A stretch of DNA of 64,000 nt from Globodera rostochiensis. Its lineage: Eukaryota; Nematoda; Chromadorea; Rhabditida; Heteroderidae. This document shows, one piece after another, positions 1 to 12,418 of this stretch (positions are counted from its first letter, which is position 1; every line of letters begins with the position of its first letter). Where the stretch lies: the NCBI GenBank assembly GCA_018350325.1, contig JAEVLN010000064.1, positions 1 to 64,000 of the forward strand, given 5' to 3'. The position numbers and the translations under genes were made by a program. The notes below the pieces were generated by a model, which saw nothing but the letters and a program-made list of their open reading frames with translations, did not search any database and was not told the DNA's origin.

Positions 1-3000
1 AGTTGGGCCCAAACAGTTTTGGCAGCAGGGGTGGGCCAAGAAGCGTTTGTTGTTGGCGATGACCGCCAGCGAAAGGCAAGTGTGGTGGCCCCAATTGGGA
101 AGTTCCGCCGTCAGAAGACGCATCGTCAGCCGCGAGTCCTGCTCATGGCAGTTGTGGAGCAGCTCCAGGGAACAGTCGCGAAACTCAAACAGTGCGTCAA
201 CCAGTTAAGCCATTTTGCCGAGTCGCCCTTCCCCCGCGGCCACTGACCGTGTTGGCACACTCTCTGAGCTGGTTGCTGACCTCCACCTCCGTGTAGTCGT
301 GTGCCGCCTCGCGACTCATGCACTTGTACAGCCGAATTGCCACCAACGCTTTAGCCATCGGCTCTTCCGAGTACTGCCAGAAAAGGTTGGCCATCTAAAC
401 GATGTCCACAAATGACGTCAGCAGCTGCAATTTCAATTACCTCATGACGGCGCGTCAACACAGCCCAAAGCATCAGCTCGTTGAAAGGGTATTCGAAGTC
501 CAACGGACGCTTCCGTCCGTATCCTCCGGCGTCCTTCGCCTGCGATTTGTCTGTTTCTGATCATATTTCAAACAATCGCAATTATCCCAGGGGAAATTAA
601 AAAGAAAGGCATCAAATAATTCGAAAATTCATATTCTTTTAAACATAAATTCCGTTGACCTTTGTCGAGTCGTCCCCAACTGGAGAAGCCACGGCGCATT
701 TTCTCTGAGATTTCATAAAATGTTTTTCGATGTGCCGCCCCAACAAAAATCACACGGGAGAGATCGCTTCACTTTGTTCGTCCCCCTCCGTCCGATCGCC
801 AAGGGCCCCTAAACAAATGTTCAGAGAGCTGAAATTTCGCGTGGCGCTTTTCCGCGTTGGATGAATGCCGCCAAATTTAGCCTTTTCGTAGCGCATTTTG
901 AATTCGCGCGTCGTATAAGTGGAACGGTAGGCGTTTCCCATAAGTCTGAGAGGGACAAAAACCAAAAATGCCACAACACACCAAACAATGGCACAATCAT
1001 TGAAGCTTAATGGCATACCTTTCGATGGCAACTCCAATCTCCGGAAGAGTGACGGTTTGCCTCCGCTTGCGCCTCCTGCCGCTGCTTCGCCGTCGTTCGG
1101 CCCCTCTCCGTCCGTTCTTCATCAGCGCATCCATCGCACATTCCTTTGCGAATTCCCAATGGCATAATGCCTTTTTGCTCCATTTACCGCGTTGTACAGC
1201 CTCTCCAAACAGTCGATGGTGAGAAAACGCTTCAGCGACAATCCCTGCTCCAGAAACAGCTTCACAAACTCCACTTGCCTCATCAGCAGGGCCTCCATCA
1301 TCGGCCTCACCAGAAGAGCGGAGTCCATCTGCTGATGACCGTCGCTCGGTCTTTTGTGACCCTGCCGAAATATTTCCCTCCGGGCGATGTCCTCACGCCC
1401 CCAGGCGAGTGTCATCAGCAGCTGATCGACCGGCGATAGATTTTGGGCCTAGGGAGTTTTGGTTGATGATGCATATAATTTAGGCAAATCGTTTGATCGA
1501 TCGATGGAAATTAGTCAAAAAGAAAAGCCAAGGGAATGGGGCCAATGTTATTATGGCCTTTTGGTTGTTCATAAAATTGCCTGGAGAAGGGCACGGAGAA
1601 TGGCATGGTCCATTTGGCTGGGAACATCCGAGTTTTGCATGCCATTGTTAAGGCGAAATATGGTTAGCTAAGTAAAATCTGTCAATGTTGGAACGTGGCA
1701 CCGCGGACGGACCAAACCGTCCCGGTTCCGTGCGCATTGGACGATTCGATCGACAATGGCATCGCTGGAATTCATTTGATCGTGTAGCCCCGAATGGCAG
1801 GTCAGTTGGCGCACTTGGCACAGCAATTGGGAGTGGACGTCAATTGGCACAGTCCTGCAAAACAGCAAACTTTAAACCGAACTCTTTCGAAAAATGTGCC
1901 TTTGGACGGTTAGATGTCGCGCTGCGAATGACACAATGTCCGAAATGCGTCCACTTCCCTCACAAATGATCACTGGTATGGACGGAGTTCTGTGAGAATG
2001 GAAATTTGTGAGTTTAATGGGGCCCGGGATTCCGCTAATGCCCGAGAAACGTACGCACCCGGTCAGATAGCGGTGGACCGGGTTTAGCGTGCACAGTCCG
2101 CCCTCCAAAACAACGCAGACGATCGGAATTCGGCTGCAGCTGGTGCTCTCCGTAGCCGTTGCCGTGCGTCGACCACCGTACACTTTCTTCTCCGTTCTGC
2201 TGGCCAGAAACTCCTCCAGCCGCCTGCGCAGCACAATGTCCGCCCCATAACGCCCAACGGTGCCGTTGTCCGCCAGGAGGAAGTACGAGTGGCGGTCGTT
2301 GAGGACGAGGCCGCCCGAGGGACTGCTGGACGCGCCGGAGGAGCAGCGTCGGGCGGACGACGGATTGGCCAAATGTCGATCATAGGGCACTTGCGCATTG
2401 CGGCCGACAAGTCGCTCGCGGCGCTGGAGAAGTCCCCACGGGGCAATGCCGACGGTCACAATTCGGGAGCGCATTCTGGAAGCCATAGGCTCGGGTTTCC
2501 TTCCTCCAATGGAACCTTGGTGAAATGCCAGCCTCGTCAAGGGCCTTAGCAACATGTTTGACCACTCCAGAGTCCACCTGGATTAATGTCAAATAATTAA
2601 ATAATTGCTCAATTTCAATGGACAAATCCAACTACCCCCGCGGTGATCACCCAAGCGCCCGTTGTTTCTGCCGCTTTGAGCAGCCCCTCGCGGAACACTT
2701 TGCCAAGTTTTGCCGGAACTCTGACGGTGAGAGTAATGATGCAAGGATTTGAATGCAAATTCAACTCAAAATCCGTCATTCCTCCTTGGACGGAGATGAC
2801 CAGTCTGGGCATGGACAGATCCCACTCGCGCACCATCAGACGTAATACATCGGCCGGTTCAGAGTCAAAGGACAGGCGCACATAACGGGCTTTGTGCACA
2901 TGAGGACCACCCTTTTGTGGGCAAATAGAAACTTAAGCAGCAGAAACAAGGAATCTCGTCCCGACACGAGTTCCTCTTGAAGACCTGGAACTGGATGACT

Positions 3001-3760
3001 CCGTATGCGTCCGTGGGACTGGGAGCAGTGCATCCTCCGATGGTCCAACGGGCTTCTTCGTCATACGGACCATCCGCCGTTGTGTCGCCTCCGTCTGTCC
3101 CCCGACGGACGACGACGGACGTGGTGAAGCGGGAAAGAGCCAGTTGAGAGTGGGAGGCGCTCACACGACCGCATTGGCAACTGATCAAAACAGTCGAAAG
3201 AAAGGCTAAGGGACAGCAAAAACCGGTCGGAGTGATCGTCCGCCGGAATGAATTTGATGCAATCCCTCCGCTGAAACACTCTCTCCATCCACGCGCCGGA
3301 CGGGGGCAGTCGAACGCGCCGCTGGACTCCTCCGTCTTGTTGCTGAAGGGACAAAAAGAAGCCCGATGAAGACGACGACATCGACCCGACCAAGTTCGGG
3401 AATTCAATTTCCACACTTTGCCCTTGGGCGACTCCCGAAAGGTTTTGGAGAAAGCCCCAGGGGGACCATCCCAGCATTTCACGTGCCACTGACCCGTGAC
3501 GACTGCCTTCTGACGATGAACGTCGCCCCTCCGGCGTCCCCTCCCCCAAGGCTGGCCGTCGCCCCATTCACTCCGCCGCCGCCGCCCACCGATTCCCATT
3601 GTTGACTTTGGCTGTGCTGAATGTTTCCAAAGTTCGCCGGGTGCCGGTGGATGGAATAAACGGAAGCGGAAGGGACGGAAGTGGCGGAGGCCGTCGAGCC
3701 CAATTGGACAACGCCACCCGAAGACACCGACTGACTTCGCGGGCACAAATTCCCGTTCAT
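1..3760 (-). CDS. TRPM-family cation channel, N-terminal half (gene runs off the window)
   Basis: TRP melastatin channels are plasma-membrane, Ca/Mg-permeable cation channels with a long cytosolic N-terminal homology region (MHR). Seen on the minus strand: a proposed start ATG at 3760; WMERVFQRRDCIKFIP near 3270, split by a 43-nt GT-AG intron (3181-3223) from CQCGR; LVISVQGGMTDFEL, then GLLKAAETTGAWVITAG (2630-2790); VVKHVAKALDEAGI; IPIVCVVLEGG (about 2110); PVIICEGSGRISDIVSFA (about 1950); FVKLFLEQGLSLKRFLT (about 1240); YRSTYTTREFKMRYEKAK (about 900); FNELMLWAVLTRRHE, a 46-nt intron (395-440), and MANLFWQYSEEPMAKALVAI. The left edge still codes, ending IANNKRFLAHPCCQNC. These blocks follow MHR1-MHR4 order. 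The six-helix pore is outside the window, so selectivity and orthology (gon-2, gtl-1/2 or ced-11) cannot be judged. Some middle exon borders were not resolved. Confidence 0.9.
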
Positions 3761-4975
3761 TTTGTCGTAAGAAATTGTATTATAATTAAGCAATAAGAAC
3801 AATATTTGGATAAATTCGAATGGAATCGCTTCGCATCGCTCGGGGGGGGGGGGAAGGGACCGAATGCTAACAAATAGACCCTCCCCTCCCCTTAAAGGTG
3901 CCCCCTTTCATTCTGTTTATATCATTCATTTAACTTAAGGTAACTAACTGATAAAACAATATCAGCACTGCAATTATGATTCATTAAGAAAAAGTATTGG
4001 GCCAAAAGCAAAGGGAAATGTTTTTGACAAATGAATGGCCTTCATTATCCTTCCATAGCCCACCCACCAATTTGGTCTGCTGCTTTTTGGGCTGTTTGGT
4101 TGACCCAATGTTCAATAAAATCACTGTCACATTCGGCCCCATAGGCCGCGCACAATTTGGGTACGCGCCAACCGACTAATACCAATCAGTTAATTTATCA
4201 TTACCACCACCTCAATCACTTCGTCAAATGTTCCAACTTAGTCATTTCACTAATCACGTCCCCCCCCCCCCGCTGTCTCCCACTCTCAGCCTCCTTTTGG
4301 TCTGTGTTTATTTGTTTTTGTTTTGTGTACAAAAATTTATTTGTCCCGTTTTTAACACAACATTCCAACGATCCATCGAATTTTGTTAAGTGAGAAGAAA
4401 GGAAAAAGGAGCCAAAATGATTTTTTATTTAATCAAAAAAGCACGAAATCAGTTATGAATTCATTCTTTCACATGCAGAGTTGAGTGTGTGTAAAAGACT
4501 TCTTCCATCCATCCCCGGTGGGGATGATGGGATGGCCAATTGATGTGCTAATTATATGAATGAAGATCTCAAAGAAAGCTAAATCTACCGGTCTTTAATT
4601 GGAATAATTGTGATCGGATGAAAATCGACTATGTAAAGCCTTGTGGAGAACAACAAACGAACGTCATCGGAAGGAAACAAAGCGGACTTCGAAAAACTTA
4701 TGGGCGGGCAATCATTATTATTGTGAATGTTATTAATAAAAATTAAATTGAAAAAGGGAATATTATATTTGCCAAATACAACAAAAATTTAGTGAAAGCC
4801 CTATGCAAACAATTCGATGAAAGCCTATAGAATGGGTGGAACCGCGTTTTTGTAAAAATGGAGAGATTGGTGAAGCTTAGCACGAGAATTAACACGAAAC
4901 GGCAGAAAACAGCACAGCAAAATGTAACCGGGTCATTTAACGACAGCCTAAGCCTAAAGAAATGTAACTGAACTC
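3761..4975. other. Intergenic region between TRPM start and OGFOD1 stop
   Basis: No credible coding exon is visible. The stretch is AT-rich with a 10-G run near 3842 and a 12-C run near 4260. It must contain the TRPM promoter and the 3' end of OGFOD1, but no distinct motif was recognised. Confidence 0.6.
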
Positions 4976-7845
4976 CTAACTGTCCGTTCCTCCTCCTTCG
5001 CCCTCCTCCTCCTCGTCTTCGAACTCTTCTTCCTCCTCCTCCTCTTCCCCCTCCTCTGCCGAGTTGAGCGAACTTTCGCTTTCACTCTCTCCAGTGGAAA
5101 TTCCAAAGAACGAGCACGAGAGGACAAAGAAACGATCGTCTCCAGTCCGGTGATTCATATACTTCGTAAAGTTCAGCACTTCGGGCTCACTGTGTTAGAA
5201 GCCAAATTAGCAAAAGAAAGAAAAATTGAACCGAAAAACGATGGCCGCGGTATTCATTGAGGGCACAACGCGCATAATCTGCGGAAAGCGAATGTTAAGT
5301 ACGAACTCTGTAGAACAACTATTTGGTTCGAATGTTAAGTACGAACTCTGTAGAACAACTATTTGGTTCGAATGTTAAGTACGAACTCTGTAGAACAACT
5401 ATTTGGTTAAGTTTCGGTCGGTGGAATTCGAGCGGATTTTACTGTAAAAAAACACCTCATCGGTCTCTCCCACCGCAAAATAACTGACGAAGCCGCCGTT
5501 TTGGGCCGAACATTCCTGTTTTCGTCCAAAGAAAAGCATAAGGTCGAGGCAGAAGCCGTTGTTCTTTGTATCAGCTGCTAACTATGAACAGAACGAATTG
5601 AATAATAATGCTAAGAAAAAGGAAAAGCATTTGGAATGAAAAGTGCTTGACCTGGTCATCCGCCATGAGGTAACAGCCTTTCTCAAAACGATGGATGTAC
5701 GAAACGATTTGTACTTCTCAAAACGACGATGTAAAAGTGCAGAAATGACAAAATGTCAAATACTTTTGGTCACGTTTCCCTCTTCAGTGGCCCTTTCGCG
5801 GCTGGTCGTCCCCTCCCCCTCGCCCGGCTTCCTCCGCTTTTTCAGCGGTTCGCCCGCTTCGGCCGGTCCACCGCCCGTTTCTTTCGGAGAAGGCTCTTCT
5901 TCGCGCTTTGTTTTTTTGAGATCGTATAAATGGAGACCCGTCCATTGGGTAAGCAAAAGAGTGATAGCCTCGGAACGAAACAAACGCAAAAGACTCAGCA
6001 AAACGCTGTGCTGTTCCAAAGAGGACTCGACGAGACGCCAAACTTTTCTGAGCAAAGTGAAAGAAAAAAATTATTATTTTTGCACATTCAGAAGGCAAAT
6101 TTTTTTCCTCCTTTGTGTTAATCACTGTTCGATCAGAAAACCAGAACAAATAAAAATGCTCATTTTCGTACCTTTTGTGCGGTGGTCCAACGCATTCGAA
6201 CTGTGCCTTTTCCAATTCATTTAAAGCGCTGTTATACCGTTCAGCCTTAAAAAGTCAATTTACTCGGCGATGAAACTTAAAAAGGCCTCTGAAATAAAAA
6301 TAAGAAGGCTGTTTTTAAGCTATAAAAAATAAAACGCGAAGTCCAACGGAATTTTTCCTATTTTTTGCTCTTCGGCCGACCCTGCCGCCCCCGAAAATTT
6401 CTGGCGATGTTATTGGAACAAACATTGAGGAATTGTTGCAAGGATAGCTCGGATTTATAGGCAAAAATGCGTTTGATCTGCCGATGTTGTCCCGGACGAA
6501 TGTAATTTGAACTCAACCACTCGTTGACTTCAGCCAACTAATAATTTGGGGACAGTTTATAATTACTGTCGCTGTTTTCAGAGTTAATAACTTGCCGTAA
6601 TGTTCATCGACGGTTCGATCCGAGCAACGGGTTCTTCCACTGCGCTGTCCGGCCCCGTCGGCGCAACAACCGCCACTTCCGGAGGGTAATGGAACCATCC
6701 ATTGAGGGAAAGGCGCTGTTTCTGTTCACTGAGCACCTCCGACACGCAATGCCAAGAGTTGTGCTGCACTCGAAACAGACTGAAAGTGTTTTCCCGTGGT
6801 TGGATCGATTTGGTGACATCGGTCGGGTAATTCTTCGCGGGGTCGGAGTCGAACAAACAAAGCAATCCTCCGTCCGACTCGTTCCAGTCGGGACTCAAGT
6901 AAAGCACAAATGCAAACGCACGACCCTAAAAGTCGTAATTAGCTGAAGAACCGAGAATGGCAAAACCTCGAGTTTGTCATCGTGGGGAAGAAGACAATCG
7001 CCAGAAGAGTAGCGAGAACCCGTGAGGGCCATTCTTTCGCCAAGACTCACTCCCGTCACAACCATTAACCATTTACGCACTTCGTTTGCCATAAATTCAC
7101 GAAAAGAACTAAATTAAGAAATCCAATTGATTTTCTATTCTAAGAATTATCATAATAAATTGATTACGCGTAGTATAATATAAATTCAGCACCATAAGGT
7201 CGGATAATGATCGGATTGAAAATCGGCCAAGTCAACCGTTTGGCTAAGCGAGTACAGGTCATTACATTTTGGCACCCACGCTGCTGATTGAAGTTCACGC
7301 CGAAGGTCTAAAAAATGAAAAAGGCTTAAAGTGGAATAAAAAATAAAACAAAAATTAAAATGAGATTTACACAATTGTTCTGACCTGATAACACACTCGA
7401 ATTGGCCAGAAAGTCGGTGAAGGCAAAGTGGGGAAATGGCAACGAATCCTTGTGAGAACCTTTAAATCCAATCTTTTTCCATAATTTCGTAAAAATTTAG
7501 TTTATAATTAACAGAATATTTCATCAACAGGAGTCGCATTTGGATATATATGCTAAAAAATCCCCAAATATGGATGCAAATAATACTTGGAAAGAAGCTA
7601 AAAACGTATAATCAAGTCAAAAAATAGAATTTTTCGTATAATTCTATTTATGGATCTCATAATCTTTTAAAAAATGTATACAAATATATAAACGTCACTA
7701 CCAAAGGAACAACTCGTAACTTACCATTCAGACAAGTCCTTACAAAATCTTTGAACTGATCACTCCTGTATTGGTCACTGATTTCAAATTGCGAAGATTG
7801 ACTTATCCCGCTTAATTGTTGTTGTTGTCGCTGTTGAGATGACAT
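4976..7845 (-). CDS. ogfod1: OGFOD1/TPA1-type 2-oxoglutarate Fe(II) prolyl hydroxylase
   Basis: This family hydroxylates a proline of ribosomal protein uS12 (RPS23) and affects translation accuracy. Twelve exons were reconstructed with consistent phase: 7845-7725, 7459-7385, 7307-7193, 7108-6967, 6925-6596, 6537-6424, 6245-6172, 6047-5764, 5716-5652, 5581-5456, 5278-5232 and 5189-4976, giving 568 aa (human 542). The catalytic double-stranded beta-helix shows LLPHDDKLEG (the HxD iron ligands), VLYLSPDWNESDGG, the distal His in WHCVSEVLSEQK, and RLSLNGWFH. The degenerate second domain shows SEAITLLLTQWTGLHLYDL, RFEKGCYLMADDQ and FCLDLMLFFGRKQ. The C-terminus is a long Glu tail. Intron 5 begins GCAAGT, a GC-AG intron. 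Intron 10 holds a 3x40-bp tandem repeat. The start ATG at 7845 is chosen because the first exon joins the next in phase; it is Q-rich and unconserved. Function is inferred from family. Confidence 0.93.
5289..5408. repeat. 3 x 40-bp perfect tandem repeat inside an OGFOD1 intron
   Basis: Units 5289-5328, 5329-5368 and 5369-5408 are identical at every base I compared (unit begins CGAATGTTAAGTACG). They sit between the exon ending at 5456 and the exon starting at 5278, so they are intronic. With no spacers between units it is a minisatellite, not CRISPR-like. Confidence 0.95.
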
Positions 7846-8083
7846 TCTAACTCCAGTGAAAAGTTGAAAATAACTCTTTTCCAGTTTCAGTTTCCCATTA
7901 ATAAGGATGCTCAAAAAAGAGACCAAATTATAAAGAAATTCTTATCTAATTTATTAAAAGAAGTAAAAAAAAGTAATAGCGTAACAATGTACGGTGTAGA
8001 AGTTCCGGCTGAACGTATGGACGTTTCGGCAGAAATAAATTTAATTTCTCAAAAATAGACACTTTATGACTAACAAAAAAATG

Positions 8084-8611
8084 GGTAATACTGTGCTTTG
8101 TGCCCCCCCCCTTTTTCAAAAAAAAAGATTTTTTTAAAGTTATATAAAACAAGTTTCCGGGGGTTTTCGGGGTCGCTGATCACGATTCTGACATTTATTT
8201 TAACCAATTCCGAACCCCGAACCCGAATTCGAACAATTTTTCGGAAAATTTTACAAAAAAAAATTAACATTTATTGCCCAAAATCGATGCAAATGCACGA
8301 AATAACCATTCGTTGTGAGCCGTTCACTCTCCAATTCAAATGTGAATAGTCTTTTTATCATCTGAATCTGTGCTGTTACTTTCCATTTCGTGCATTTGCA
8401 TCGATTTTGGGCAATAAATATTAATTTTTTTTGTAAAAAATTTTTTCCGAAAAATTGTTCGAATTCGGGTTCAGGGTGGAATTGGGTAAAATAAATGTCA
8501 GAATCGTGATCAGCGACCCGAAGACCCCCGGAAACTTGTTTTGTATGACTTTAAAAAAAAATCTTATTTTTTGAAAAAAGGGGGGAGGGGGGCACAAAGC
8601 ACAGTATTACC
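8084..8611. mobile_element. Foldback/MITE element with about 200-bp inverted arms, GGTAATA ends
   Basis: The left arm begins GGTAATACTGTGCTTTGTGC followed by a C-run and TTTTTCAAAAAAA; the right arm is its reverse complement ending GTATTACC. The arms remain complementary to near the centre at about 8320. AAAAAATG directly flanks both ends (8076-8083 and 8612-8619), an 8-bp target-site duplication. It encodes no credible protein. It lies in the divergent promoter region between OGFOD1 and usp-5. The element at 58186 has closely related ends. Confidence 0.85.
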
Positions 8612-8660
8612 AAAAAATGATAAAAATTTATCGAAATTTTACAATTTTAACGGTTTTTGT

Positions 8661-8835
8661 TAGGGTTGGACAAACCCGGATAATCTGGAACCGGTATGGG
8701 ACAATTTTGGATAAAAATTATCCGGTATTGAACGATGACAGCTAAATTATGCTGGATCCGGAACCGGTATCCGGGTGTTTTTGAGCTATCCGGTATCCGG
8801 GGGACCCGGATAATATCCGGTTTTGTCCAACCCTA
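8661..8835. mobile_element. hAT-type MITE, 175 bp, 8-bp TSD
   Basis: Terminal inverted repeats TAGGGTTGGACAAACCCGG and CCGGTTTTGTCCAACCCTA bound a sequence full of ATCCGG/CCGGAT palindromes. GTTTTTGT is duplicated on both sides (8653-8660 and 8836-8843). An 8-bp duplication is characteristic of the hAT superfamily. Non-coding. Confidence 0.85.
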
Positions 8836-9058
8836 GTTTTTGTGATGAAAATTGATCCAAAATTTTTGAAAAATTCGCCAAAGAATTATTTTGCGAGCGG
8901 GAGAAAGACAAAATGTTTTCCAGGAGCCTGATTCGAATTTAGCGGGAGCGGGATTCCCGCCTTTCCACCGCTCCAGTTAAAGTTGAGCCAAAATAACGGG
9001 ACCTGTCTCTACTTTAAGAAAGGGGAATATTAAAAAATCGTTTTTCATTTTAGGATTT

Positions 9059-12000
9059 ATGCAAATGTTTGACATCGAAATGAATATTGACACTGACGCG
9101 TACAAACTATTCCATTCTTATTTGAGCGAACAGAAGTTGTATTTGAAGGGGCCTGAACGAGCTGAGCTTGTGTTTAAGGACGAATGCCTTTATTGCTTCG
9201 ATACTCCCTTTTCCACAGGTTAGGTTCAAATTTCTTCAGGATAAAAATGCGAATCAAAAATTAAGTGACATTTAAAATCTTTTGATACAAGGTGGCCTTT
9301 TTGTCTCACTTCACACGTTTGTGGGAGTTTGTAGCCAGCACATCAAATTGGTTGCGGAAAAGACATCGTCACGCATTTTTTTGAACATCCAAAAATTCGT
9401 CGAATTATCAGAAGAGCCAAAAGATAAAGTAATTATGCAATTTTGGATTTTCAAATTGTTCTATTTTAGAAGCCATGTCTCAAGCTGGACAAAGAACAGC
9501 AGCAAATAAAGACGGAATATTCTCTCCGCATTTATCCGTTGTTTACCGTTCCTTTGCCGATTACTGAGGGTGCCGAAGCCGGCATTCCGCGAATTTGTGA
9601 AGAAATCATTGCGCACGTCAGCGCCGAATTACAGCAACGGCTTAACAGCGGAATTAGTGAATGGGACGGCGAAGAGCGAACGGTGGCGAAAGCTGCGGAA
9701 GACCTTGTCCAGGTGTAGTTTCGCTAATTTTATTCTAAAATTTTTTGTTTTATTTGTTTAGCTTAACTACGATGGTCCGTCGATATCGTATTCAGAATGG
9801 GAATGCGCGAACTGTGGGCTGAAAGAGAACCTCTGGTTTAATCTAACCGATGGGGCGATTATGTGCGGACGGTTTGCGCAAATGGCTGGCATTAAAGGCA
9901 ACGGACATGCCAAGGCACACTTCGAATCGACTGGATTTCCTCTGGTCGTCAAATTGGGCACCATCGAAAACGAAGACGGCGATATTTACAGCTACGATGA
10001 GGATGTAAAATTTGATTGTTTTCTACTTTCAATCAGGGCGTTAAATAGAATAGCTTTTTGGGGGTAGCCACCTCAAAATTTGGCACTAGTCGGGCGGAGC
10101 GATGAACAGAAAAAGCGAAAAAAAGCTGATAAGAGCTGTTAAAGACCGATATATAAGCTCGGGCACTGTAACTTCAATTCCTTTTTTTACATTTGGACTT
10201 TGTTAGCAAATTCTGCGAAATTTGGGATTTTTTTTGGATGTGTGAAGACGTCACATTTTAGGCACCAGTGCGAGATCCATGGCTTGCCCAACATCTGGCC
10301 CACTTTGGACTGGACATCAACAAATTTCGGAAGACCGAAAAGACTACGTTGGAACTTGAACTAGATGCCAATTTGAAGTGGGATCTGTGCAATTTCCAGT
10401 TTAATCATTTACTTTAGGCACGAGTTCTCAACCATTCAGGAAGAGGGTCTGCAATTGGTCAGTGTGGCCGGTCCTGGTTTCACTGGACTGATCAATCTGG
10501 GATCATCATGCTACATTAATTCGGTTATTTTTTAGCTTTATTGTATATATGATGAATGATTCTCATTTGAGGCTCTCCAAGTTCTGCTGATTGTGCCTGA
10601 CTTCGCTTGTGTATTTACGGAAGAATTTCTGCTGGGAAAACAACCTGCAGAAATAAACGAAGACTTTACCGCTCAGTTGGCTAAGGTTTTTGTCGCTATG
10701 AAATCAGGGAATTACACGCGTGAAGATGGGCCTGAAAAGGAGCGTGGCATTCGTCCGGCAACGTTTCGGCGAATTGTGGGGCGAGGACATTCTGAATTTT
10801 CAACTGCAAAGCAGCAGGACGTGGAGGTATGCCACGTAGAGTACGGAAAATCAAATTTGCGGACCCTGTTGCAGGATTAGGACTCAAATTTGAAGATCAG
10901 GATCCACCGGATTACTCCTGCAAATCCTGCATGCTCAAAGTGCATGCAGGAGCAGGGTTGCGGATCGGATTCTATGCAAGATTCGGTTATGCGCTGCACT
11001 CTATTGCCAAGGGATTAGCGGTGGTCGAATTGCCGCAATACTTTAAAATTTACCACAGGAATATGTTCGCTATCTGTTTGAGAAGATCGATGCATGTTCT
11101 GCTCCTATTCCGAATAATCCCGTGGACGCCTTTCGATTTCGCCTAGTCACTCGTTTCGTCGATGAACTTTCGAATTGTGTGCGCTACTCTTTCCGCACGG
11201 ATACCATTTTATCGGTGGCAATCCCCGTGGATTTAATCAAAGAGGTGCTTTTTAGACAAATAATTATTTTAACATGGTCCCCCCCCCCGTTGGTTGGTCT
11301 ACAACTTCGATTTCAGTCAAACATTGTTGTGAATGGAGTAAAGCGAAAGAGTGTGACATTGGAAGGCTGTTTAACTGCAGCCTTTGAAGAAGAGTTTATT
11401 GACGACTATTTGTCGCCCGTTCTGCGTGTAAAAGGCCGGGCTAAGCAGGAACAGCGAATGGGAAGTTTCCCCGACTTTTTGTTCTTGCAACTTCGGGTAA
11501 ATTGTGCATTTTGCCAAAATTATTTTAAACTTAACACTTCAGAGATTTACATTTGATGGGACTCGTGGCATGCGCAAGTTAGACGTAGATGTGCACTTTC
11601 CGGACGAATTGGACCTGAGCGCCTTTTATTCCACTGGGGAATTGCAACCCGGCGAACAGGCATTAAATTTAAAACAAAAATAAATAAATAAAAAAAGAAT
11701 AGGGTTTGCCCGAGGACGCCGACGAGACATCATCAACTTTGAGCACAAATAAACCAACTTGTTCTGAACCAAATCAGAAGATTGTCAATGAGGTATTTTA
11801 AATATCCAAATTACTATATGTATTGACTTTTACTGCCAAATATTGCAGTTGTTGCTGATGGGTTTTACTGAAAATGCCGCTAAGAAGGCGACGCTTTTCA
11901 CAAAGAACGAATCTCTGGAATCGGCTACCAATTGGATTCTCCAGGTATTTTTAAAAAGCTGACGAACGGAGACCAATTCTTTTCAGCACATGGACGATTC

Positions 12001-12418
12001 CGACCTGAACGATCCTCATCCGGTGCTGTCGAAGCAAAGTGTTCCTCCATCGAGCTCCTCCAATCAAGGTCGGTAAGGCGAAGGAAACTCAACCCAGGCC
12101 TTACTTACACAAATCTTGAAAGAAACAACCACTTTTTTGGTTTTTATTAGGACAGCCCACGCATAAACAGGAAACACGAAACGGTTCTGGACGTTACCGA
12201 CTACGTGCCTTCATTTCGCATATGGGATCGTCGCCACATTCGGGTCATTATGTGGCTCATGTGAAGGCAGAAAATGGCAAATGGTGAGTTGTGATTTGTA
12301 CAAGATTTATCAAAAATTAATATTTAGGCACATCTTTAACGATGAGAAGGTGGCCGAATCTCAGCATCCTCCGAAGACCCTCGGGTACGTTTACCTGTTC
12401 CAAAGGGTCACCGAGTAA
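9059..12418 (+). CDS. usp-5: Ubiquitin C-terminal hydrolase 5 (isopeptidase T)
   Basis: USP5 disassembles free polyubiquitin chains in cytosol and nucleus. Fifteen exons give 744 aa: 9059-9218, 9292-9428, 9470-9712, 9762-10004, 10262-10377, 10418-10523, 10572-10826, 11059-11244, 11317-11496, 11543-11659, 11703-11792, 11849-11944, 11987-12068, 12151-12283 and 12328-12418. Seen: N-terminal FKDECLYCFDTP; ZnF-UBP WECANCGLKENLWFNLTDG and MCGR plus the His cluster; Cys box NLGSSCYINS; the UBA domain LLLMGFTENAAKKATLF; His box GSSPHSGHYVAHV; IFNDEKV; and YVYLFQRV at the C-terminus. Only one UBA domain is found between Cys and His boxes, where USP5/USP13 normally carry two. The intron after 11659 starts GCATTA (GC-AG). 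The ATG at 9059 follows TTTTCATTTTAG, a possible spliced-leader acceptor. An AATAAA overlaps the stop codon. Confidence 0.95.

Noticed and set aside
5289..5408. CRISPR-like array
   Set aside because: The 40-bp units abut with no spacers, and the organism is a eukaryote; it is a minisatellite in an intron.
10829..11146. 105-codon frame overlapping usp-5
   Set aside because: It starts at the donor of the 10827-11058 intron and the family alignment needs that intron removed; the later part is an out-of-frame reading of the next exon.
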